NCBI RefSeq assembly: GCF_024713945.1
Contig: NC_134683.1
Coordinates: 250,501-314,500, forward strand
Length of the DNA: 64,000 nt
Direction of reading: 5' to 3'
From: Dermatophagoides farinae
Taxonomy: Eukaryota > Arthropoda > Arachnida > Sarcoptiformes > Pyroglyphidae
The notes under the pieces were generated by a model. It was given only the letters and a program-made list of their open reading frames with translations, made no database searches and was not told the origin of the DNA. Positions within the stretch are counted from its first letter, which is position 1; each line of letters starts with the position of its first letter. Shown piece by piece: positions 27,781 to 41,538 of the stretch. Both the position numbers and the translations under genes were made by a program.

Positions 27781-27922
27781 ATTATTATTATTATTATTAT
27801 CATTAAAAAACGAAAACAAAATGATGAAATAAAATAAAATGTGAGAAACAAAATCAAAATTAATAATAAAAACCAAAAATTTGTTTCGTTTTTGAATAAA
27901 ATGACAAAATCACTTGAATCAT

Positions 27923-29042
27923 TCACATTGAATATTTCCAATCACTTTCATCTATTGGAATGAATGTTTGTGTTAAATTGGATATGGAGAATTTTTTTTT
28001 GTTCCCAAAGATGATAATCTTGTTTATCACAATACATCCTGAAGCTATCAACTACTTAATATCATGAAAGATGATTGGCTTCATAGTTGTTATTAAATTT
28101 GACATTCTTTGACAATTTTCACTTCACCTGGACCAAATAAATCCAGATACAAACAACAAAATCCACTTGAAGATAAATAATGATATTTCTCTGTGAATCC
28201 TGAATCAACAACAACTTGACAATTCATTTATATTTGTTAAAAGATCTTATTAAGTTTTTGGCAAAAGGCCAAATAATAATATGATTGCATTTTCAATTTA
28301 TTTTAGAGATTATTTTTCTTTGTGTATGTGTGGGTGTGTCTAGCATGTGATATACGGGAAAAAAACATTGATCAACCACCAATGTCTATATTTCTAATAA
28401 GATTTTTTTCATCATCATAATATTGAACCTATATAAAATGTCATTGATGTAAAACGATTCTTTTTCTCTCTTTGGCTCATACACACAGGTAAGTCGTTCT
28501 CAAGAGAAAACATGGTAGACACACATGTCAATGTATCTTGATGAGCAATTTCTTTCGTTTTTTTTTTCTCTTTGAACAAATTCGATAAAACTTAATCGTC
28601 AGAGACATAAGGGAATTATCTGCAAAAAATACTAATTCAAGTTGTATATTTTCTTATTGATATTGCATAACTTGAACAACAACCATAACGAATTTGATGA
28701 AAATTACTTGAAAATTATAATCATCATCATCATCATCATTAGCAGCAACAAACACAATTTGTAATCATGATGATGATGATGATGAGGACCATTTAGATTG
28801 CTATATTTTAATTCCAAAATGCGAATTTGTCTTAAAAAAAGCTGATTCCATCATCATCAATAGTCAATTGATCAATTCCCAAATGCTAAACCAAATGAAC
28901 ATTCATACGTAGAGTATTGAATAATTTTTTTTTGTTTATCTGTATCACAAGGGGATACGACGTGACCATTAGTGACCATCAGAATCATCAACAGCAGCAA
29001 TAGACACACGTATGAATAATCCACATATACCGGTACATACAT
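27923..29042 (-). CDS. Possible small multi-exon secreted-protein gene (unrecognised)
   Basis: Three minus-strand segments join in phase with canonical splice sites: 28428-28380, 28199-28128 and 28038-27923 (TGA). Acceptors end TATATAG, GATTCAG and GCTTCAG; donors are G|GTGGTT and CAG|GTGAAG, both phase 1. The joined peptide includes EKYHYLSSSGFCCLYLDLFG and ends IPIDESDWKYSM. Further 5', an ORF starting at ATG 29042 opens with a hydrophobic stretch (VCLLLLLMILMVTNG) like a signal peptide followed by SPCDTDKQKK. The exons linking the two parts could not be settled. No family was recognised. A-rich DNA easily yields protein-looking frames, and the plus strand here also has open frames, so this is a hypothesis. 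Confidence 0.25.
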
Positions 29043-32000
29043 ATGTTGTTGTTGTTGATGATGATGATGATGACCCAAATATTTTATTTTGTTTTTCGAA
29101 AAAAAAGTATATGACATTCATTTTTTTTTGTTGTGCAAATGAAATTTGAATATATCAATTAGCAATTCGATTTGATTCGAACAACAGCTACAGGCCGAAA
29201 AAAATCCATTAGTTTCATGACGATTTTCTGTAGAAAAGCACTTTCTAAAATATCACATGTATAAACTGATTTATTGTATTAACATATTTGATGTATATAA
29301 TAATTTAAAATGAAACCGTTCGTAATTCTAACATTTTCTTTTCACTATGATGATGAAACGAACACGAAATTGACAACAACAACAACAACAACAATTTACA
29401 ATCAGCAATATGAATTTATTATATATCGGTTGGTCATATATAAATAAATATAAGTTTCTGGATCATTCTGTCTTCAAAATAATAATATGGATAGTTGGTT
29501 GTTGTCTTAATAATAAATAGTTACCAGGAATATCTATCTGGTCCCGGTGGTAGAGAGCAATTTGGCTTTCAATTCTTCCATGTCCGATTTTTCCAATCTG
29601 TTTTTTTTTCTTACGATGAATATAAGAAGGATACTAAGCTTATATATTCAGATGTCCAGTTTTTTTCGTCGTTGTTGTTTTTGTTGTTGTCCTGTAATAA
29701 ATACAAACATTGATTGTGAGGATGAAAAGCGATGACAAAAAAAAACTCTATCGATAATGGTGATGGTGATCGTGGCGACAATAAAAAAAAAGAAAAGAAA
29801 ATAAAGATGTTTTATTCCCAATGTGTGTGCGTGTGTGTTTGTGTTTCTGGAACATACTGTGTTCCACCGACAACAATGACCTATAAAACCGTCCATATAT
29901 AGAGCTCATCAATAATTATTGAATCCATGTATTATAATTATGATTATTATTAATAATAACCAATAAAGCATCCAATCCATGGATTGCAATTTTTTTTTTT
30001 TGGATTGGATTTGGTCATCAGATGCAATTTTGCGCTAAAATAAAAATAATAATGGAAGTGAAGCTTACATTCAAAGGGGCTGATAATAAAATAATGATGA
30101 TCGATACACGCATGTTATTTTGTTTGCTTATTCAGTTTTTTTTTTGTATTTTCTTTTTCTTTTTATTTCCGATCATAAAAATTGTGATAATTTTTTTCTC
30201 CATGGGGGAAGGAGTGGAGGGAGTAACGAAAATGACTAACCGATCGACCAATGATTCATTTTTTCTCTTGTTTTTTTTATTACCCAAAAAACTATCGTGT
30301 TTGATTCAACAAAACAACAACAACAACAACAAAGTAATAACAACCAATGACTCAATCATGCCGGTATTGTCTGGATAAATTCATTTTTTTCACAAAAAAA
30401 AAATTACTTTTGTTTTGTTTTCCCAGGAACATCAATGCATTTTTTTTCCATTTCTATATATTGTTGATGGCCAAAATATAAGAAACAAAATAATGGGTCC
30501 ATCGGAGAAAAACAACACCAAAAACTGCTCCAAACACAAGATACATACACTGTATCTTAATTAATCTGTGTTACACATACACACACATACACATTTTTCT
30601 TTTCTACTCTCCTTGATGTCATTTTTCAGCAACTTGTGTTTTTTGTCGTTCCAATATATATGTTTTTTTTGTGTATGTGTGTGTGTTTCAAGAAATAATG
30701 ACAACAACGAAACAACAACAAAGACGAGAAAAAACCAAACTGTAACCAAATAATCCAAGACCGATACCGAAATTAAGAATAAAGTGTAAGAAAAGAATAA
30801 ATAAATGTTGCATCAACACACACACACACACACACTTTGTAATGCCAACGAAAAAAAGAATTTCTTGTGTCAATATTTATCCACCAACAACAACACACTG
30901 TCAACCATCAACCATCATCATTATCCTTATGGATCGTATGACCAGTTTATTTTCTTCTTTTTTTTGGATTTTCTATCACCACAATCGTCATACATATTGT
31001 ATGTACGACCCATTGAACAATAATTTTGCTTTGGTTCTATCACTACTTTTGTGCTATTTCAATAATTTCTTCGAAACATCAAGGTAGGTTGATGATAATT
31101 TTTTGTCTTATCTTTTGCAAAGACGCATTTGGCATTCATAACCAAATAGGACATGAATTTGAAGAATTTGCTTTGTGTATGCGTGTGTGTGTGAAAAGAA
31201 AAAAGCTTTTTTGACCAAAAAAAAAAAAAAAAAAAAAACAAATCAATAAACAGAACATTTGTGACATGATATTTATATAAATTTTGCTTTCGAAATAAAA
31301 AATTAATAATGACAATGTAGTAGTAATAGTAGTAGTGTCATCACAGAAAAAAAAATTTGTCCGAATTTTATCTGGAAAACAAATTTCTTTTTTCTAAAAT
31401 CCATTTTCACCAGATGAATCAACAACAAGTTAGTAAATAGACAAAATGTATCTTTTGCTCATTTCACCTGCATATTTGATGTTAGAGTTTTTTTTTATTT
31501 ACCACGCACCATATAATAATAATCAAAATGAACGACTCGACAGTCAGTTACTACTGTTGCTGATACGTTCAATGTGTGTTCAAATGGTGGAAATGAAATT
31601 TATTCAATTTTCAGTCCATTTACATTTCCATTCTCTCAATGCTTCAAACATCATTTGTTTTATTTGTTTGTTTGTTTGTTTGTTTACATGCCTGTATTTT
31701 GTTTCATCATAATCATAAATTTTAGCACACTATATGTCAGTTTCAATATAAATATCTGGTGTATATATTTCTTTTCATATAAATTAATCATTTTGTTACC
31801 CAAAAAAAAAAAAAAAAAAATGTTCTGTGGAAAAAAAAGAAATAAACAACCCAGTGTGTGTATGTGTGTATCTATTATTAGCTTATTACTGCAGCAGTAG
31901 ATATAAAACAGGGATTTTCATTTTCTTTTTTGCTTTTCTTTTCATCTTTGGTCATCCATTTATCCATTCATTCATTTTATATTACCGGTCAGTTCACTTG

Positions 32001-35000
32001 GTCCTCAATCAGTATGTGTGCATGCTTTATGGTCGTTGTTGAAAACAAAACAAAAACAAAAAACTCCTAAATTCAAATCCCAAAACTCACCATTCGTTTT
32101 TTTTCTGTTTTGTTTGGACATGCATCACAGAATCAGTCAAAATCCAGGAATAAAAAGAAAAAAATGCTTGCCGGTTTGTTTGGTTGAATGGCGATGGCCG
32201 TGGTTTGTTTGTTCATTCGTCTGATGGTTTGAAAACTTTTTCTTTACCTTTTCTATTCTACCGAAAAAACATTGAAACAAAAAAAAATCTTGGTTCACTC
32301 AACTAAACCAGATTTTAATAGTTATGTCTAATCATCATCATCATCATCATCATCGTATAATCAAGAAAAAAACTAAACCAAACTAATTGTCCATATGGTT
32401 AATGGACCAAAAATGTTGACCACCAACATGAGGCCATCAGTACTTTCTTTCTTTTTTCGTATCCGATGACCATATGGGGTATGTGTGTTCCATTCATTCA
32501 TTCATTCCCCTTTTGCCACTAAAAAAATTATTCTCATGATAATGATAGAGGCGTATCGTTTTTTCATAATTCTCTACACAAAAATCAAGTTAAACAGCAT
32601 CATTTTTGTTTTCTGCATCAAAGTTTCAAAGTAGCAATTTTTTTATTTTTTGAAAGTAAAAAAATGATAATGATGCAGTAGTCGTAATAGTAGTAGTAAC
32701 AGAAGCTTTACTGTGTGTGTGTTGTGTGTCAAACATGAAAAAAGTTTTATTTTTTTTCTATTTTCGGAAATTGAGTTGTTTTTTTTCGTTTTTTCTTGGT
32801 CATTTCGTTTAATTTGATCGACAGACCAACCAGCAAAAAAAAAATGCAGATGGAAATGGATTGAAATAAAAACTATCATTTTCTTTTGCTTTCTAAACTA
32901 AATTTACATCCGTTAATAGTTTTGCATCATCATTCTGGTTATATCATGGGCAGCAGATGGTTTTCTTTACGAAATTTATTTTTCTCACACACACACACAA
33001 AAAAAGGGTTAATTCATTCGTATCAGGATTCCCAGTGTGTTCGAGTGTTACAGGTTTCTCTATTATTTCATGTTAGTTAATTCATTTTGTATGTTTTTAA
33101 AAATAAATTTTCAATTCAAGCCTCATTAGATTGAACAATGGTTATATTTGAATTCGAAAAAAAATTGTTTTCCGCTCCGATTATTCTTTGGTTGGAGCCA
33201 GCAAAAAAAAAAAAAAAAAAAATTTCCTAGAAGAATAAAAAAGAGAGAAATAAAATGATTATGGCATGTTTTGGTTGTTCATTTCATTGTTCATGGAATT
33301 GAAATTTTCTTTTTTCTTGATTCAATTGATTGTTCAAAACAAGCAGCAATGGTGGTAGTGTTTTTTCTTTTCATTTTTTCTGGATAAACGGATTTTTTTT
33401 TCACAAAATTTTTTCATGTCACTTGTGATCCACTTGTCACTCGGGTTTTTTTCGGTCTTTTGAATTCTGTGAGTCTGATATAATCTGTTCCATAAATTAA
33501 TTAATCAGTAGGTTTTTTTTTGTTTCAACACAATTCACACATACGGTTCACATGTGGTAAATTAGTTTTCAATACCTTGTAGAGTTTGAATGTCCTGCCG
33601 TTTCTTTTTGTTTCATTCGAATTTGTTCGCTTGAATTGAATAAATGATTCCAAGTGTGAGAAACAAATTGTGAAACAATAATGATGATGACGATGATGAT
33701 GGGATTCATACAATCTGTTGTCATTTCAACCGAAAATGATTAAAATTTGATCACGAATTTAAATTTGTGCAATTTGTTTTGTTTTGTTGTGTTTTTTTTT
33801 CTCAATTATTCATAATACCTGAGTGGAAAATGTCTTCAGATTATTCACTCAATTGGTTTGGAATCTAAAAGTTTGAAAAACGAATTGTTAAACGAATTTA
33901 AAAAATATTTTCATTGTTTTTTGTACGACAAACAAAACAAACAGCTGAGATCGTAATTCTGAAATGATTTTTTGAGATTTTTTTTCCCATCGTTTCGGTT
34001 TATGTGTTTGCATTATAAATTCGTCTCACTTGTTTTTTTTTTGTTCTCTCTGTGTCTCATGATTTTTTTATTTTCATTGAATTAAATTGAAAAATGAACA
34101 ACTGATAAAACCGCAATGAAAAAATGAAATGAAAAGATCCACATTAGAGAGTGAAAAAAAATCACATGAGTCAATCTCTTACACACCATCATTAATCAAT
34201 GTTATATGTCTATCCATTTCATTCATTTGCTCTTTCACACACACAATCTATCTTTGTATCCAAGCAATACCGTTCCAGAAATGTCGAAAATCACAAAATC
34301 ACTCGAAAAAATCACTCGAAAAAAGTCTTGTTTTTGTTTCATTTCCTATCTATCTATCTATCTTTTCTTACACTACTATTTTTTCAATTTACAATTTCCA
34401 ATTCAATTTGAATCATCATTATTCATCAACCATACACCGTAGTTTATTCATTCATTTATTTTCATTGATAATTCTATAGGAATTAGTAAACAAATCTATT
34501 TCAATACACACACACACAGAGAGAGACAAAAATCATTTATCATAATGGTAACATCATCATTTTTTATACACTTTTTTTCGATCCAAACACTTGATCAGGT
34601 GATCAGTATATCACCAGAATTTATTGAAAAGATTTATTATTAAAAAAATTTTTGCGATTCATTTTTTTCCGAACCAGAGTTTTACTAAAGTCACGAGATT
34701 GATTATTAGTTAGTTATACTTGTAGTATGATTTTCAAGGATTTGTTCAACATGATCACATCATCTTCATTATCATCATTCAACTATCCATCACCACCACC
34801 AACACTTAATCAAGTGAAGTATTTCTTTCTCTCTTGTTGTTTGTTTATCAACCAAACAAAATAAAAATCTCAATGACAATCACATTGGCTAGCAAAAAAA
34901 CGGACAATGACATATCAAGTGTGTGTGTGTGTCTAGGCAAATCTAAGTCCATTGTACATTGTTGTTGACGACATCTCTAACACACAAAAATGTTATTTTA

Positions 35001-36141
35001 TAACAAAGAGTGACAGAGAGATAGAGAAAAAAAATGTCACAAATACTGGACTAACTAAAAAACATACTGAACATCGTTATATCCATTTCCATTAAGTAAA
35101 TTCTTTTTCTCTCAGTGTTCGTGAGTATGTTTTGAGTTGTTAGATTGGATCGGATTTTTTGATTAATTAATTAATTTATTTCCATTGATTTCATTTAGTT
35201 ATTCAAAGTTTTTCGTGTCGTATAATAAACAACTTTGTTACATTGAGAAAAAAAAATGTTGAGAATTAATGTATCATCGTCATCATCATCATTGTGCGTT
35301 ATCAGTTGACAGGATGGAATATTTGTTCCTGTTTTCTTTTTTTTTTGTTTCCTTTGAAAAGCTTGAAATTTTAGCTGAAAAAATCGGATTAAAAATTCAG
35401 GAAATCAGATTTTTGAAATTTACAGACAGAATATTTGAATTAATCATCTGGTCAGCCATTTTGAATTTTTTCGTTTGTTTTTTTTTTAATTTTTTATTTT
35501 TTTTTCTGTTCTGTCTCCCTACATTGGTTATATTGAACGATTGTTCACATATAAATCAAGACGAATGTTTAAATCGTTTTTTGTTTTGTTCGTTAATTAA
35601 TGCCATTCGATCGATTTGATTCGATTTGGCTAAAGTTTTTTTTTGCCCATTTGGACACACCATTTTGCTGTTTTTACTGGATCTGTGTATATTTTCATGG
35701 ATAATTAGAATTATCATTCATTTTTCATTCAATTCTCTTTTTTTTCTCACACTCGATATCTAAATAATGGTTACATTCGCTTCGTTTTGTTATTGTTGTT
35801 GTTGTTGTTGTCAATGTTTGACAATGTCATCTCAAAAACTCAACGGTATAAACTTTGTCTACTTAGTTGTTGCCCAATGGAAAAAGTCTGTCGATATTCT
35901 GTCTAGTGGCTAAAAATGATTCAAATGGAAACAAAAACAAAAAACCAAGCAAATTTCTTTTTTTCCATGGGCGTCATCATCATCTTCACCACCACCAATC
36001 ATCATCAACATGATTCGTGAGTATTTTGGTGAGCTTAATTCGTAGGTTATTTTTTTTTTTGGTCCGAACAAAACAAAACAAAAAATAACCGATAAGCTTA
36101 CACAGAGAAAAAGTTGTCGAATTTTTGGCTAGTCTGCAGGC

Positions 36142-36167
36142 GTTGTTGTTGTTGTTGTTGTTGTTGT
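36142..36167. repeat. (GTT)n trinucleotide tract
   Basis: Eight GTT units plus a partial unit. Shorter copies of the same motif recur throughout the desert and the innexin introns. Confidence 0.9.
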
Positions 36168-36702
36168 CGTTTGCTGGCTATATCGATAATAATCATCATC
36201 ATCAATTGAATGTTGCTCGATGACATGGTTGACACGTATAAACACACCAGAAAAAAATTGTCTTCTTGTTGTTGTTGTTGTTACATTTTTACATACAAAA
36301 AAACATAGGTACCAAAAAAAAACAATAATAATAATAACCGAATCTTCGGGAATTACCTAATGATGATGACAATAATATTAATAACGACCACAACAACAAG
36401 GGAGCCATTACGGGTTTTTTCTCGTTTTTTTTGGATATTTTTCTCTTTGACATTAGAATTATCACTGAAAAAAACTAGTGTGATGATGATGATGATGATG
36501 AACGCGCCTTGTTACAATAGCCACCACCACCAATCATCCATTGTTTATGACAATTTTTGAAGTGGATGGACCAACGCCCAAATAACGACAACAACGACGA
36601 CGTCGTCAGCTTGTTTTTCATTATTATTACGGCACACACACACACACACACACACTAAATAGATCGTTTCAGATCAATCTAGTTAGTGTATTTACATGCC
36701 AT

Positions 36703-36729
36703 GAATGAATGAATGAATGAATGAATGAA
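36703..36729. repeat. (GAAT)n tetranucleotide tract
   Basis: Nearly seven GAAT/TGAA units, followed by an imperfect continuation to about 36740. Confidence 0.9.
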
Positions 36730-37287
36730 ATGAATCATGAATCGAATCATTCCAATCTCCATATGTCTCATTTTTTTCCGAATTTAGAGAGATACAATTT
36801 GTAGTATTTCGAGTGATTTGAATTGTTACATAACCAATTAACCATTTAATCATAATATATGATACGATTCGATATGAAAATTTTCAAATTCAAGGTAATC
36901 ACACACACACACACGCATTACCATTTCCAAAGTTAAACGTATTTTTTTATGCGTTTTGATATCAGTTTTTCTTTGCCATTTTTATTTTTGGATCAGATTT
37001 TTTTTTCATGTCGCACCAAATTAGGTGTCATGATAAATGATGGTTTGTTCGATTCAGCGATAATAATAATTATTATGAATGACCCATTATCATTATATAA
37101 TTGTGTCATTTGTGTGTCGTTTTGTGGTTTTCATTCAATCATCATTCATTTTATTCTGTTTCGTTTTTTGCTTCAAATGTTAAATGTCATTCATTGAGAA
37201 TAAAAATCAATTGAAAATAATGATCATTTTTGTTCACTTAAAAAAAATACATTACATTACTTACCTGATATAAAAGATTTATACCTT

Positions 37288-37547
37288 TTACATTTTTTTT
37301 CGTTGTATTTTACTTGAAGAATTTCTTTTTTTCTCTCTGTGATTAATACGCAGAATATCAATCTTGGATTCTGAATTCTGATAATTAATTTTGACATCGA
37401 TAGATTTTGCAACACACAGAAAGACATCTTTTTTTTGGTCAGATTTTATTTTCTCTTCTGCTTCTTTTTGGTTCATTGGTTGGATGTCCATTTGTCGTGT
37501 TGGTTGTGGCCAAATAATCATTTCTGGTATGTGCATTTCGGTTTGTC
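37288..37547 (-). CDS. Candidate orphan terminal exon (unrecognised)
   Basis: On the minus strand a good acceptor (ATACATTTACAG ending at 37548) is followed by an open frame to a TAA at 37288-37290. The frame contains IPEMIIWPQPTRQMDIQPMN and later DVFLCVAKSIDVKINYQNSE, ending in a basic tail. In-frame ATG at 37536. Composition is less repetitive than the surroundings, but no family is recognised. A possible upstream piece at about 37700-37590 has no clear donor that joins in phase. It could be a real lineage-specific exon or chance. Confidence 0.25.
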
Positions 37548-40500
37548 CTGTAAATGTATAAATGAATGATGATTATTATTAATTATGAAATGTTTTGACG
37601 TGTGTGACGGTATCGGTAGTTGACCATTTTTTTGTCGTTATCGTTGCTTCTACAGCTAATGAATTATTATAGGTTAAATTTGTCATCATCAAACATCACC
37701 ATAAATAAATAATCGGCTGTACTATGGTTGGTCAGTGGTGATGTTTCAAAGAAGAATGTAACAATGTGACATAAGTGGAAAAAAAACATGTGGAAACCAG
37801 AATTTCAGGCGAAACACACAATTCCAATGAAATTCATTTCATTCAAGCAAAACAAGATAAATAGGTTTTTTTCTGATTAATTTGCAATTCAGAAAAAAAT
37901 TTCTTTTTTTTTGAATAATTAAAATTTGAAAATTATTTATTTCAATTTTTTTGTGTGTTTGAAAAATTAAAATTTAAAAAAAAAATTCCCAAATGAAACA
38001 TAAAATTTCTCTTTCTCTTTTTTCTTCTAATCAAGATTTTTTTTAATGAAATGACGATGATCATTGTAACCAACATACACGAGTGTTTTTGTCAAGTTTT
38101 TTTCTTGCAAGAATTTTGTTCCACTATCAATTCCTAATATTAAAAGAATTAAGAATATAAAAATAAAAATAAAAATAAAATTGACTCAATGTCTAAGTAG
38201 AATCTTCTTTTCTTAAAAAAATATAAATTCTTTTTTTTCGATTTTGAGAATTACGGCATAAACTTTTTTTTCTTTAGCATCACAAGAATCGTTTTCACTG
38301 AATGAATGAATGATGGATTTTGTTTTTTTTTGCACATTTCTTCCGATAAAAAAAAAGAATCCAAGAAAACCATATCGACAAATTCTTTGAAGAAAAAAAA
38401 ACAAGACAAAAGAAATGAAAATAGAATAAACCAAGTTTGTATGAGAATGAATGAATGAAAAAAGTGATTTTTAAGATTCAAGTCATGTTCTGCCAGCCAG
38501 CCAACCAACCAAGCAACGAAGCAAGCAAACCAAATTCCATCATCATCATCATCATCATCATCGTTGATGTGATGGTGGTGGCAATGAGAATGAGAAACGG
38601 CCAAGTATTTTTTTTCAATAAAAAAATTTTTTTTTTATAAATTTTCATTCTAGATTCTGGCATATTTGCTGTGTGTGTATGTGTGTGTGTGTGTTTCTTT
38701 CTTTAATTCTTGTCATGATAACCGCACCATCATCAAAATGGATCTTATACGTCGCCGACGTTTTTTTCATTTCTCTTAAATAATTCTTAGCCGGGATATA
38801 AATAATGAGTAATTTGGGACACACACACACAAACACACGGCTGTTGAGAAATAGAAATCAACGGCTAGTTCTTTTTTTGGGTGGTTTTTGCTGTTTTTGT
38901 GGTTTGGAAGAAAAAAAGTTAAACCACAAAAAAAATGAAAAGAAAAACAATTAAGAATTCTATTCCAGTTTCAATTCTTCGTCTGTAAATCTTTGTAGGA
39001 ATTCCACAAATAATGGTCAGCAACATAACATCAACATCAACAACAACAACAACAACAACGCGTGCGGTGGTGGTAGTGGCCATTTTTATTTTTCATTCAT
39101 AAGCAATTGAGAGATGGAAAGAAATAAAAAATAAATAAATCTTGAAGCTTTTTACAAAAGTCAGTCAGTCAATGGTAAAAAAAACATTGGCATTCTAATC
39201 ACAAGTATCTTTTAATCAAATTCTGGACAATAGTGTGTTTCAAATTTGGAATTCTGGACTCAAAATCATTCACAATGTATGTAGCAGACACTCACATTCA
39301 TTCATTCATTCATCCATCACTTTTTCATTTCTTTCAATGACCCTTTTTCTTGTGTATGTCCACACACACACAAATACAAATATAATCGACAGATTGATTC
39401 CTCTCTTGTTCCAAAATTTTGATATATTTACCCATAACATTTATCAGTGAATGAAAAACAAATGATCTTTGTTTCATGCTGCTGCTGTTTCTATTGCCGC
39501 ATCCCTTACGACCCAAAAAAATGATGATGGCCATTAGCATCATCATTCAGTGTTGAAAAAAATATGCATATGGTCGCCATTCACACCCACCCACCCACAT
39601 AGAAATATTGTTATGTAATAAATTCCATTCCCATAATGTTTTTTTGTGGCAATAGTGTGTGCGTATCACAATAAATCATCGCCTTAGTCTTAAATACACA
39701 CACAACACAAATAACATGATATGATCTTTTGGTTCGCGTATGGTTCGAATATTCTCTCTTTGTTTTCAATATATAAAAACACACACACACACTGTTCATG
39801 TATGCCGACAATAATTCATTTTCTTGTTTCAAGATGCGTGGGTGGTTGGTGGGCTTCAGATCCAACAAAAAAATGAATGAATGGATCGTAAATATTCTGA
39901 AAATTCATATATATTGGCCACTTGACATATTTAAGAGGGGAGTGAAATATTTGCAAAATTTGCATTTATATTGAATTATTATTAATTCTCTATTATCGTA
40001 TGCACTTGCGTTTTTCAATGATTAGGTCAAGGGTCAAACTTATTTCCTCATAAATTTTAATTTCAAAGACAAGAAAAGCATGGAATTTTTCCCGTATTGA
40101 TAATTCTCTATCTCTCTCATATTTTCATATATTCACATCATCATCATCATCATCAATTTAAATCCTTTGCTGGTGTAGACGTTTGTCACATTGTCAAATA
40201 AATTTGTCGTCGTGCCCGGCATCCATTGCTAGAAGGAAATGATAATATAGCGAGAAGATTACTAGATATTTTTGGTCATATTTAGACATGTATAAACAGT
40301 GGTTTGACATATTATATAATGTTCTCACACACACACACACATCCATCCATCATATGTATGTATGAAGTCTGTTTTGATATTCAAATATTGCACATAATTC
40401 TCTGTTTTATTTGTGTATTTCAAATTTCAAATGATGCAAAAACGCTGGAAAAAAGGGAAATGAAACTTTCAGACCGGAAATTATCAATTTCAAACAGAAA

Positions 40501-40899
40501 AAATAAAACGAAAAAATAAATAAATAAATGATGCTAAATTTTAAGCCAACTGTCTGTATTTCTTGATTTTGTGTGCGCATCTTATTTCCGGTTTAATAAT
40601 CAAAACGACAATTTTTCATTTTATGATTTCAATTGCAATCGCAATTCAATTTGGCAAGTTTTTTTTATTATAAATAAATGACAAAAAATTGGTCTGTGCA
40701 ATTCGATTACAATGGTCAATAAAAACAAAAAACATAAAAAATTTCTGATATCATAACGTAGTTTTTCAATTGATTAACCTGATTTATTTTTCCAGTAAAC
40801 AAAAAAAACTAAAAACAAAATCATAAATATAGATCATCACTATCGATATCTAGAACGATTCACATCAGAACGAAAATAAAATCAATCAATATCTCTATC

Positions 40900-41139
40900 A
40901 TGGTTGTAGCAGCAAAAACAAAGCACAAATTATCAATAAAAATAAATATGATACAAATGTTGCTGATTGTCGTTTTTCGTTTGTGCATCATTGTTACTTT
41001 GCTTTGTTTTTATTTTATTATCAATTTTCCAAATGAATCATCCATTGACATTGATGGTTTTCGTTTACAACAACAACAACAACTTGGAAAATCAATTAAA
41101 TCAATTGCTTTTTTTATCGTTTTTTTTGTTGCTTGGTGA
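40900..41139 (+). CDS. Small ORF with one hydrophobic segment (hypothetical)
   Basis: ATG at 40900, TGA at 41137-41139, 79 residues. A basic N-terminus is followed by a single hydrophobic stretch (about 20-43, MLLIVVFRLCIIVTLLCFYF), a short polar part with a Gln run, and a hydrophobic end. An AATAAA lies about 25 bp after the stop. The layout would suit a small type II membrane or secreted peptide, but no family is recognised and the flanks are non-coding repeats. Confidence 0.2.
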   Translation: MVVAAKTKHKLSIKINMIQMLLIVVFRLCIIVTLLCFYFIINFPNESSIDIDGFRLQQQQQLGKSIKSIAFFIVFFVAW

Positions 41140-41508
41140 ATAATATATAATTAATCTAATTATAATAAATGAGACAAAAAAAAAATTTCACAACAAAAGC
41201 AGCAGCAGCCAAAGCAGCATAGAAAGATTTTTGGACGACCATCTTTCAAACTATTTTTTTTCTGTTGTTCGGGTCCCGGTTTTTTTTAATTGTTTCAATA
41301 GATATCCTATCTCTATAGGTTCGAGTTGTTGTTGTTGTTGTTGAGATTCCATACCGTGTTTGTGTGTGTGTGCGTCTAGTGAATCTGATTAAAATCAATC
41401 ATCCATTCCCATGGTGTATGGTACGCCAATATGGTCGTCGATCAGGCATGAATCCCAGAATTATTTTTTTCTCTTTCACAATCATTGTTGTTGCAATGAT
41501 GAAATAGC

Positions 41509-41538
41509 CGCCTAAATCATTCACATATGATTTAGGCG
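41509..41538. repeat. Perfect 12-bp hairpin of mixed sequence
   Basis: CGCCTAAATCAT (41509-41520), a 6-nt loop, then ATGATTTAGGCG (41527-41538). Unlike most inverted repeats here it is not built from a simple repeat, so it is less likely to be trivial. The stem is too short to call a microRNA precursor. No gene adjoins it. Confidence 0.8.

Noticed and set aside
35269-35619. 116-codon plus-strand frame with hydrophobic stretches
   Set aside because: The hydrophobic segments are poly-T translations (Phe runs). No upstream or downstream support.
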